From contig NW_019091478.1 in assembly GCF_001949145.1 (NCBI RefSeq), forward strand, positions 302,341 through 366,340: 64,000 nucleotides of DNA. Direction: 5' to 3'. Shown here in pieces: positions 55,253-64,000 of this stretch (position 1 is the first letter of the stretch; each line of letters starts with the position of its first letter). Below the pieces are notes generated by a model. The model had not been told where the DNA came from and did no database searches. It saw only the letters and a program-made list of their open reading frames with translations. The position numbers and the translations under genes were made by a program. Source of the DNA: Acanthaster planci (Eukaryota; Echinodermata; Asteroidea; Valvatida; Acanthasteridae).

Positions 55253-57160
55253 GTATGTACATGCATACCGCACAATTACACACCGACATTTGAATTTTTA
55301 GAACATGAGGCATGGGTGAATTACAACCAATGAAGTTGGAATAACATAAACCAATTATTCTACAACAAGATCAAAGGTTGCCAAAACGTAGACATTTATA
55401 ATCATATACGTGTAGGCCTGCTCCTGAAACAAACACAGGATGTCTGATTCAAATCAGTGAAAAACAAAAGTTTGATGTCAGTTCAAGTGGCTATCTTGAA
55501 ATTTTGTATGGGATATTTGTTGCAATTTATCTACACAGGAGACCTTAAAATAAAGTCTGAAACAAAAAAATGTCCTTGAGAAAGATTCTGCTGGGATCAA
55601 AACGTCACGCCATGTAACTTTTTTGACAAGAAATTTTTGTTTGGGGGCGTATTGATACACTAATAATATTTGGATCTGACAATTAATATTATAATATTGT
55701 TACAATATTATATTTTAACAATTTTTTCCGAATTTTTGGTCTCGTCTTAGGGTCGACAAGATGGCATCCCTCTCGAACATCTGTATAAGAGTAGCTACTA
55801 CCAACAGGTTCAGGCTGGATTTAGGCAGGTGTGCATTACAGGAACTCAACAGACGGCTGTTTCATTACCACATATGGAACACGAACCGAAAAGACAGGGG
55901 AAAGAAACAGACGGCGTCTGGATGCGCGACAAAGCAAAAAAGCCGACGGCTGTTTTGTCTTTAAGGTCTACCAAGGAAGGATGGAAACATCTGCGGGAGG
56001 TCAGAGAAAAACGGGAAAGCTTCTCAAAGCGACATCAGTTCCGCACTAAGAAAATCGGTGGAGACAAACGGCTGTTTGAGGATCCTGATGGAGTGGACGG
56101 GTGGTCTCCCGGTCAAGCAGCACGAGAGATACTGACACGGAAGCGGATCCGAAACGATAAGCAAACGAATGATGTCATTGGTAAGAAGCTAACTGAAAAA
56201 TCAAGTGAGCTCCAATCGCTGGACTTGTCTGATAGGTTATCGAATTATGGAAGCTTTGTGGACTTCCGTTTACCAAGACTGGCTAAACCCAGCCTTCCGG
56301 GGATAGTAGACTTTGTCCAAACGGACAACTCCCCGACAGGCCTGGAGGGCCACCGTCACACCTCCGTTAGTGGGAAACCGCTGCTAAGGTACAACCATGC
56401 CAACAAGGGACTAGGAGTGGATCTCTCAGTGCAACCAGGTCAACCAGAACCGGAACGGAGCAATGCAGCTGTGAGCTCATATGACTGGAGTGTGTACTCG
56501 GATTCCCCAGAAGATCTGTACCGACCCTTCTACCCACAAACTCCATCCGCATCTCCCGCTAGCTTAGGCTCTGTGGAAGGTTCTGACCTCCTGAGTTTGG
56601 CACGTGAGTTGAACTCGAACTTCCTCTTATCTGGTGGTGCGAATGAATGCGACGGTAATCTAGGCCAGTCTAGTAACAGTAGCCGACAAGGAGGGGCTGG
56701 GAGCACGGATTGTCTGAGGACTTCGTCAGGTAGAACTAGTCGCAGAATGAAGCAAGACATGTGGGGTGGTGAGGGCGAATCCAACAGCGACATAGCAATG
56801 AACCGAGGGAGGCTGCCCCATCATTCCTTACAGAACAGACACAGGAATGGACGGAATTTCATGGAGTTGAAGGACCCGTCCACCAGCCTGGATTCGCACC
56901 GGGACGCCTACGTCCGTGCTTTGGCCGTGGCTCGCTCCCGCCGGCTGCCCGACGACTTCAGGGCACTCGGCACGCGAACCACGCGCGCGTTCTCTTTCTC
57001 GTACTTTGCTGACCACAAACTGGCATGCAATTGCCTGAGATGTTTGGAGCGAGTCCAACAAGATTCTCTCAGGAAGAAACCCGCAAAAAAGAAGAAACCA
57101 CCCCAGGGGCTGAAACTCATCTTGGGAAACGTTAAGATGGAGGACTATTACACGCGATGA
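55157..57160 (+). CDS. Unrecognised 501-residue protein, two coding exons
   Basis: Exons 55157-55252 and 55751-57160 join in phase 0 (GTATGT donor, TCTTAG acceptor). I do not recognise the family. The N-terminus (residues about 10-28, IRREQRRIAALLDASKQLG) looks helical and charged. The middle is hydrophilic, Ser/Gly/Asn-rich and probably disordered, with a basic region (KHLREVREKRESFSKRHQFR). The C-terminus is ordered-looking: DAYVRALAVARSRRLPDDFR, then FSYFADHKLACNCLRCLERV with a CxCxxC cluster, then a lysine run (RKKPAKKKKPP, NLS-like) and LILGNVKMEDYYTR. No signal peptide or membrane helix. Coding is supported by the long open second exon (470 codons), clean splice signals and a good ATG context (A at -3, G at +4). 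A nuclear or cytoskeletal role is possible but is a guess. Confidence 0.75.
55683..55716. repeat. AT-rich palindrome in the unknown gene's intron
   Basis: TTAATATTATAATATTGT is followed directly by TACAATATTATATTTTA; the arms pair over about 16 bases. It lies 35 bases before the acceptor. Confidence 0.6.
55751..57160 (+). CDS. Unknown gene, exon 2
   Basis: Residues 33-501 and TGA. It starts GRQDGIPLEHLYKSSYYQQV directly after the TCTTAG acceptor, ahead of the in-frame GTG at 55829. Upstream in the intron (55683-55716) is an AT-only inverted repeat. Confidence 0.8.
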   Translation, partial: GRQDGIPLEHLYKSSYYQQVQAGFRQVCITGTQQTAVSLPHMEHEPKRQGKETDGVWMRDKAKKPTAVLSLRSTKEGWKHLREVREKRESFSKRHQFRTKKIGGDKRLFEDPDGVDGWSPGQAAREILTRKRIRNDKQTNDVIGKKLTEKSSELQSLDLSDRLSNYGSFVDFRLPRLAKPSLPGIVDFVQTDNSPTGLEGHRHTSVSGKPLLRYNHANKGLGVDLSVQPGQPEPERSNAAVSSYDWSVYSDSPEDLYRPFYPQTPSASPASLGSVEGSDLLSLARELNSNFLLSGGANECDGNLGQSSNSSRQGGAGSTDCLRTSSGRTSRRMKQDMWGGEGESNSDIAMNRGRLPHHSLQNRHRNGRNFMELKDPSTSLDSHRDAYVRALAVARSRRLPDDFRALGTRTTRAFSFSYFADHKLACNCLRCLERVQQDSLRKKPAKKKKPPQGLKLILGNVKMEDYYTR

Positions 57161-57382
57161 GTCACACCGGTTTGCGAATTAGCTTGCGTCATAGGTTCCT
57201 TGTCATTTTATGCACAGATTCTACCTTTTGGAATAACCCCCGCCAACTCGATCTCATCAGCACACTACAAAAACTACCTGTACATTTCTTTTTCTAGGTC
57301 CCAGTTGATCATGAGTACACGTCACTCCATCTCAAAACTCTTTCCTTTATAAAGGAGGCAACCAATTTTGGGGACAAAAATA

Positions 57383-57551
57383 CGGGCGATCCACAATAGT
57401 GCGCCTTGAAGAGTTTGCAACGCATTGGCCAAGCACAACACGCGAAATCTGTCGACCCTTTCCAAACACGCATTTTGATCGACAGATTTCGCGCATTGTG
57501 AATGGTCAACGTGTTGCAAACTCTTGGAGGCGCACTATTGTGAATCGCCCG
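57383..57551. mobile_element. Palindromic MITE family C, copy 2 (full length)
   Basis: ACGGGCGATCCACAATAGTG opens and CACTATTGTGAATCGCCCGT closes. It begins 222 bases after the stop of the unknown gene, so it may lie in that gene's 3' UTR. An inverted-repeat transcript would fold back on itself. Confidence 0.9.
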
Positions 57552-58924
57552 TGTTAAACTTCCATTATTGCCTGAGGTCCATTTTGCGTAGCAGTTGATA
57601 TCGCAAATGACTGCTAAAAGCGAGGCGCTGGTGCAGTCTGTTTTTGAACTGGTTTATGATATACACATTGAGAAATCGTGCCTCTTGAACAATGCTTTAG
57701 TTTCAACGGAGGAGAACGAGTTCGCCTACGAGGAAGGAATACTTAATTGTCACCTCAGATCTTGTCAAGTATCTTTGTAGAGGTTTTGCGTGGCAGCCAC
57801 CTTACAGAGCAGTTCTTAAGTGTCCCATGGGGAATCTTCCTTTGTGCATACGCTGTGGAACAAAAACACTGGCCTGCAAGATGGCAACTATGCAAAATGC
57901 CTATACACTGCAAACTGTCAAGTAGGAAAAGACGATTCAGGACAACCAACAACTTGAACAAGCCGAGCGCCCTCACTTAAAATGTGGGTTTAAAAGATGT
58001 TTTGGCGACCTCGTGTGAGGAATTTGGACGTGGAAAAGAACATGTGTTTGTCTTAAAATCGAGATGACCAGGCGGGATACAATACTCGGATCCATCTTTC
58101 AGAACCTTTGTCTTCAGGTGGCAGAACCACAGGGAAAATTTAAAGAGCGACAGGGAAAGCTATACGTCGTAAGGTTCGGACTACCATGAAACACGTGTTA
58201 AGTTTTTAATTAGGTTCTTGCTTTCAGCTCGGCCTTATACAGATATTTACATGAGGCGGCTTGAAACTGTAAAACAAAAGTGTAGGATTATAGAGCCTAG
58301 GCACCTTTAGGCTAAATAAAACTGTATGCGTCGGGAAGTTTTAAGATTTTGAAAGTTTGATGAGCAGTGCAGTGTGGTTATGGATTTTAATTAACTCAAT
58401 AGACGATTTCATTATGAACAGCATGCATGCAGCCCCCGCATCACTGATGAAAGTAAATTCGGTTGGGAGAGCAGATTTTCCAGATAATTGGGAGGCGGAA
58501 GAAAAATGTCTGCTCAAGAACACGAGATTCACAAATGAGCTTGCCGTGGGCCTTGAGACATAATAATCCACACCTGCTCTACTCGGACAATTCTATTTTT
58601 CGGTCCTGGAAAGTTTCGATAAATCACTGATTGCAGGGGTGGGATGTTAGTCTCAGTAGCGCTTTCGCGCGGAGTCTGTTCACCCCCATCCTTGGGTAGA
58701 ATTTCGACGATGCCAATATCTACACTTCTAGCAAATAAGCCAACGTGGTAGACAAGCTGATAATATAGTGAGTGAAGTCTGTAGACACTTTTGGGATCCA
58801 TAACCTGCATGTCATGATGACGTCACACAGGGCCACCGTGACGTGCCTCCGTTTACCCACCTTTTGCCACCGCACTTCTTATGTAGACCAGCAAACTGGG
58901 ATAACCATGGCGAGTTGAGCAGTC
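57552..58924. other. Intergenic before receptor 2, no feature seen
   Basis: Short chance ORFs only. No shared repeat recognised. Confidence 0.55.
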
Positions 58925-58930
58925 TATAAA
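58925..58930 (+). promoter_or_regulatory. Candidate TATA box of receptor 2
   Basis: TATAAA in CAGTCTATAAAAATTATC, 107 bases before the receptor 2 ATG. A start site about 30 bases downstream would give a ~75-base 5' UTR with no intron. Confidence 0.35.
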
Positions 58931-59031
58931 AATTATCGCCCACCCTTTCGCAGCTGAAACCACAGGACTTTGATCGAAAGATTGACATTCGTTTGGCAAA
59001 GAATCGGCTTCTGATCTCACAGAAATTCGCC

Positions 59032-60027
59032 ATGTCCGACACCAGTCACTGGGAGCAGGTTCAGTGGACCGGAGGCTTTGACAACGAAACAGAGTTTTGG
59101 GCATCGGGGCCCCGCAGTCCGCTACAGATCGCCGTCAACACCAGCATCGCCTGCCTGGCTTTCCTCGGTAACGGCCTGGTGATAATCGTCAGGCTTGCCA
59201 GACACCGCATGTTCAGCTCAACCGTAAATCGCCTCATCCTACACCAGTCCATCATTGACGCCATTACGGCGGTGGTCTTCTTCCTTCACAGAGTTGTCAA
59301 GGACCCAATTCCCGTGGTGTCTACTGAAAACAACTTCCACGACGAATTAATCTGTCGTTTTCTGTACGTAGACGTCTTGTTGTGGGCTATGTACGTGGCG
59401 TCCACTAGTAACCTCGTCATCATCTCGCTAGACAGGTTCCTGGCCAGCTGCTATCCGCTCAAACATCGCAAAATAATTTCATCGGAGAAAGTGAAGCTCA
59501 CGGGAGCGATTCCGTGGGGAATCGGCTTGGCCCATGGCTCTCACTTCCTCTTTTTGTTTGAGCCGCACCGGGGGTACTGTAGGAAAGTACCAATAGACCG
59601 TACACTGGAGCTGGTCAGCTCCATCGCGGTACTGACAGTAGAATATTTGGTACCCGCCATAATTCTGCTCTACACATATTCCAAAATGTTAGTTACACTG
59701 AAAAAGAAGACAGTACATCCAGCGAACGTCCGCCAGAATTTCTTTCGCAGTGCAAAGGAGAACGTGCGGAAGATCGCCCTGCTTGTCGACAGTGCGTTCA
59801 TCATCTGCTGGACCCCTGCCGAGTTCGAGTTTGTCGCCGCAACGTTTGGCATTTTTGTCAGCGAGTCGGTGTACGAAGCATTTAGCGCGTTGGTGGCCTG
59901 TAACATGGTTGTGAATCCCATCATTTACTGCTTCATGTACGAACATTTTCGAACTCAGCTGAAGGGGGTCCTCCGGGCAGGGCTTCGAAGAAACCGAGTA
60001 CACGACGGGGTGCTCCCTCCAACCTGA
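59032..60027 (+). CDS. Class A (rhodopsin-like) GPCR, intronless coding region, receptor 2
   Basis: 331-residue paralogue of the receptor at 41913. Most residues match in TM1-TM4 and TM7, with shared PRSPLQIAVNT, HQSIID, ISLDRF, YPLKH and NPIIYCFMYEHFR. Key residues: D76, C108 and C183 (disulfide), D134-R135-F136, C259-W260-T261-P262, N295-P296-Y299. Sequon NET at 18-20. An upstream in-frame ATG at 58993 would add 13 residues, but the paralogue starts at MSDTS, so 59032 is preferred. The C-tail is about 14 residues shorter than in receptor 1. Ligand unknown. Confidence 0.95.
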   Translation: MSDTSHWEQVQWTGGFDNETEFWASGPRSPLQIAVNTSIACLAFLGNGLVIIVRLARHRMFSSTVNRLILHQSIIDAITAVVFFLHRVVKDPIPVVSTENNFHDELICRFLYVDVLLWAMYVASTSNLVIISLDRFLASCYPLKHRKIISSEKVKLTGAIPWGIGLAHGSHFLFLFEPHRGYCRKVPIDRTLELVSSIAVLTVEYLVPAIILLYTYSKMLVTLKKKTVHPANVRQNFFRSAKENVRKIALLVDSAFIICWTPAEFEFVAATFGIFVSESVYEAFSALVACNMVVNPIIYCFMYEHFRTQLKGVLRAGLRRNRVHDGVLPPT

Positions 60028-60927
60028 CTTGTCCCCTTCTGCTCTGCCGCTGCTGCTGCAAGGAACGATTAATATGCTGGGAGTGGCCACCCAGGCCTTC
60101 CTCGAGACAAGGGAGTAGAGCTCTGAATTCAGTGAAATTATTCCCGTCAATCACCACTTATAAACGGTGGACTTTGAACATCTCTGAACATGACATGTGT
60201 AACTTCTTCTATTGACATTATACATGTATACTATAAAAACTTGGATCTTAACTCGATAGGTTATCACCTAGTTTATTAGATGCGGTTTAATAGATAAATA
60301 CAATGGGATTGCACATTATTTAAGGAGGCCTTGTTGCATTATGAAAAGGCGAGAAGCAATTACAAAACATCCAAATGAAAAAGATACACAGAGGAAAAAA
60401 AGTGTCCTGAAAGAGGACTCGTAACTTCTATTCGGGAGAAAACCCCAATTGCCAGCAATAACAGAAAATGTATGGTCGATTACAATACGCGTAGGAAGAA
60501 AATGCCAGAAGATGTGCGTGGACAAAATGGTAATTGACATTGGCAAATCACTACCGTGATTCACAGCCGCGGCGTTGCCCTGGGAACTTGTGAACTTCCC
60601 GCGGAGAGTTATAGCATCGACTACCCACGACCAGACCCTGTTAGATTTATGACGTTTACCCTCGAAATCATAATCAAACCGTTATATGTTATAAGTTGTG
60701 ATTTTAAGTCAAATAAATCTGGTCACTGCTGTTGTTAGGGAATCATGAACAATATTGGTTTGTGAAGTTGGTTTTTTGGGGGAGGGGGGGTCAGGGAATT
60801 CTATGAACTGACAACATACATGAAAGGATAGGTTTCGGACGCATAACGATTCACACGCCAAAAATAACGGCAAAAGCGCAAGAATACCTGTCAACGTTTA
60901 CGCACCGTCCGGCGGTCGTTAATGATA
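60028..60927. other. Downstream of receptor 2
   Basis: AATAAA at 60712-60717 on the + strand is a possible poly(A) signal, about 690 bases after the stop. A G-run lies at about 60780. Nothing else recognised. Confidence 0.5.
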
Positions 60928-61323
60928 CACTGCAACAACAATTTCAACACTGTTGGTGTTACTTTTAACATCCTCCAGACACTGTAACACTTGTCGGTGC
61001 ATAACGTAATACCAGCGGTGTTAAAATAACAGAGTTTGGTGTGGTCATCTGGTAATACCAAAAGCTGCTGTTTTTAACACCATCGTTTAGCGGGGTAGAG
61101 TCGTGCAGTGCTGCATCGGTTCACTGCAAAAAGAAACCGGTGTTATCAGAGAACTATTCCAATACTTTTCATCATTGTTAAAATTATTGGTGTTCTTTTG
61201 AAACTGTCGATGTTACTTTTAACACCCTCCAGTGTATTGTAAAACGTGTAGGTGTATAAAGTAACACCGACGGTGTTAAAGCAACACATTTTGGTGTGTT
61301 TTAACACCAGAGTTTTTGCAGTG
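60928..61323. mobile_element. Two adjacent copies of a MITE (family H) with CACTGCAAAAA ends
   Basis: 61122-61323 opens TCACTGCAAAAAGAAACCGG and closes TTAACACCAGAGTTTTTGCA with GTG. Internal blocks GGTGTTACTTTTAACA and ACCGACGGTGTTAAA recur in the left neighbour (60928 to about 61095), which is more decayed. Direct tandem order. Confidence 0.7.
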
Positions 61324-64000
61324 TTTGTGCATGTAAAGTATACTGTTTCGCTTGTAGCAGCATCACTATTGATTGTTTGGGGAGTAATCTTAGAACGTGG
61401 TGAGCTCAATGACTGGACCGAGACACCGCATTGACTGAACGTAGGCGGGAAGAACAAGGGCCAGCGGAATTAGTGTGATGCATGACACCGGTATATGTGT
61501 TGGCAGACGGTCGGGTTGCAGCGGTGCCGGGCTGCTACGAAGTTACAACTGCAAGTACTAGCACCCTGGGCTAGTTTAGACCGCATACACCAGCTTCAAG
61601 CTAACGTTCAAATGGTTATCTACGAACCTCACCATTAGAACGATATTGACTGCACAACAATAGGTTCGCCGCACGCAAATTTTTTCCCGTAGGTGGTTGA
61701 GTCAAAAGCATGAATTGTGCATGCGTATTAACGTTTCATATAGAAAGGTTTGGGGCAATTATCCTAAATGAGGTTGGAGAACTTTTAAGTACAACATATA
61801 ACAAAATTGCTTTTCAGGCCGAGTTGCCCGGTAGCTTCCACGATCATTTTGAAAAGTGACCAACAGTTACAATGAAAATCAAAGGCTACTGACTATTATA
61901 GCAGATCGAAAGGACCCAGCCTCGTGCCAAATTAAGCACAGGATTCGCAAAGACAATGGGGACATTAAGGGGGGAAGGGAGACTCGCGACTGCGCCAGAC
62001 CCCAGCATTTATAAATTACTTGAAAATCTGCTTCTCGTTTAGACTTTGTCACAATGCCTAATGCTAGATAAGCAACGCTGGAAATGCAAGGCATTGCACG
62101 AGAACGAGTAAAACTTGGGGACGCCAAAATTCCAGTGAGGTGACTTGCGGGTACGCAGCAATATGTAGTTAGCTATGCGCAGACGGTGTCTTAAAATTCG
62201 AAAGGGGGGGGGGCATGCTGATGCATTATGATACTGTAAGAGGAGATGTTCATTATACAGTCGTATACATGTGTAATATGTATTACATTCCTGGAAAATC
62301 TTACATCAAACGGCATCTTTACGGCATTTTCTGATTGCCTTCCCATTTCTTGAGAGTTACTGAATACATTTTGGTTGTTAGGAAGTAAACAAAAGTTCTT
62401 CATAATCGATCATTTTTTATACCACAAAAATAGTGGGGGAGGATGATTCAATAACCCATCCACCTGGTCAAAAAATGGGGGATATAAACGCCCATCCCCT
62501 GGGATTCAATGCCCATGATCGCAACCCAAGCCAGGTCAATCGACGCCCATCACTGGACCTGCCTTCGTAGCCTCCTCTAGATCATGGCACCACTTCATTA
62601 CCGATGAGGATGTATACAGACGGGCTGCCCCCCCCCGCTAAGTACTATCATCTGGAGGAAGGGACTTCGACACATCGGCCGCATTGCCCGAAGTTCCAGC
62701 ACGGCAGATCCTGCTCGCTGCCACAGGTCCCCGCCAAACGACTGACGCCGACCTCTTGGCCTCCCCCGACTCAGTACTGGATGTCAACAGATCGCCCATC
62801 CGTCCGCTACGCCACCTGATGGACCAGCCCCAACCCGACAGGCTTGTACCTACTGTACAGGGAGTTGATCGCCTTGCTAGTGACCACGCGACACAAGTCA
62901 ATCAGTAAGAGAGAGGGCAAGTTGCTAAGGACTTATTTTCTCGTATAGTTTAAGGTATAGTCAAGTAACCGCCGCATCACGCGTAATTTCTGCAAGTCGA
63001 ATCGAATGGAAGTGTCACATACGTGAACCCACAATGCCTTGCTTTTTGGAGCTCAAATTGGCTTTATTAGCTCCGCCCCCCCGTCCAAAAATAGAATACA
63101 GCACATAATATATTTCACATCAGATAAAAAAATACACATAAAAGCTGGGAAATTAAAAAAAAATCATTCCTTACTTAAGTCCATTTTGAAATCTGTTCAC
63201 ACGTGCACAACAAAGTAGGCCTATGTACATGTACTAAGAGAATAAATACACATTGACCAGTCTTGATTAGCCCTGCGGCACCGGCTCATTCATTTATTTT
63301 CATTTATTCCCATTCATAAATACCTTTTGAGTGAAAAAGTTAAAACAAATAAACTGAACTTTAAATTTCCAAAGATTTCGTTCAACAATTTCACTTATTG
63401 TTCAAACGCCACTTGTGTTACGTGATTGACATGTATATGCCTCTTGCATAAGCAGGGTTGCAATAGAAATCTGGAAACCAAAAGTCCATGACTTTTCCAG
63501 GGCTAAAATATGACAATATACATGTACATGGCATCGAACATCATTGTCACAGGGAAAAGGTGCTATGGTCTGGAAAGTTACTGCAACAATTAGCACTAAG
63601 TCGATCAAAGTCGGCCATCAAAATAAAGCCTTACATGATCTGACTTGAAGACTTTTTTCTCTGACCCATTTTACGTGACTTTTCATGACTTTCCACTGGA
63701 ACTTTCCCCCAGCATTATCCGTGACAGTGGGAACCCCGATAACCAAACTCCCGCGTGCTGATTTGCTTGCGTAAGCCTTGTACTGCGTGATGTCGCGCAG
63801 AATGCGACGTGCCTGTGCCGTGCATCTGGGACTCTTCAAATGTGGCGTCACTGGTGCACTAACCAATTGAAGATTGCCCTTTGATGTGTGGCTATGGCAG
63901 CGCTTCATTCGCTGCTTAAGACTGGCCACGTGACGGGCTCTCAACCAATAGGAATGGCTTATCTGTCTTAGGTATTTATGAGTAAATTTATATAATCTGC
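61324..64000. other. Window end, no gene called
   Basis: 62590-62910 is GC-rich and open in two + frames (PEVPARQILLAATGP and others), followed by a donor-like GTAAGA at 62906-62911, so an unplaced exon is possible. No other feature recognised to the end. Confidence 0.4.

Noticed and set aside
58993-59031. Upstream in-frame ATG for receptor 2
   Set aside because: The paralogue at 41913 begins at MSDTS with the same leader bases, so the downstream ATG at 59032 is the likelier start.
59689-60150. 153-codon minus-strand ORF
   Set aside because: Antisense shadow of receptor 2; it contains no family motif.
1-64000. CRISPR array, operon, bacterial insertion sequence or ribosome binding sites
   Set aside because: The window is a eukaryotic genome with spliced genes; no regularly spaced repeat array exists here.

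Overview
This is a eukaryotic genomic window. Genes are split by GT-AG introns, the DNA between them is AT-rich, and it is full of decayed retroelements and short inverted-repeat (MITE-like) transposons; no bacterial-type features are seen. The gene content (NADPH oxidase 5, an SLC16-type transporter, intronless rhodopsin-class receptors) fits a marine invertebrate deuterostome, most likely an echinoderm such as a sea star. That assignment is inference; nothing in the window is strictly diagnostic.

Left third (1-19.5 kb, + strand): a complete calcium-activated NADPH oxidase 5 gene. Thirteen exons join without a frame break into an 800-residue protein with EF-hands, a six-helix haem core, FAD and NADPH domains and the usual C-terminal Phe. 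Its introns carry many short repeats: a ~180 bp dispersed family, a ~160 bp near-perfect hairpin element just upstream of exon 7, a LINE nested in an inverted-repeat element (intron 1), and an antisense coding-like relic (intron 2).

Next (24.7-27.8 kb, - strand): a complete four-exon monocarboxylate-transporter-like (SLC16, MFS) gene of 439 residues. Its first intron holds a tRNA-like sequence flanked by repeated arms.

Middle (27.8-41.9 kb): no gene recognised. It contains fragments of CR1/L2-like LINE reverse transcriptases on both strands, one of them split by a 270 bp inverted-repeat element, plus tRNA-related SINEs, several MITE families and a duplicated unit of roughly 0.5 kb.

Right third (41.9-60.0 kb, + strand): two intronless class A GPCR genes, clearly paralogues of each other, about 16 kb apart. 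Between them are LINE relics and a two-exon gene for a 501-residue protein that I do not recognise. The last 4 kb hold two adjacent MITEs and no convincing gene.

The oxidase, transporter, receptors and unknown gene are separate transcription units. Nothing in the sequence links them into one pathway. The main novelty candidates are the unknown 501-residue gene, the receptor pair, and the unnamed transposon families, one of which has a matching empty site 37 kb away in the same window.
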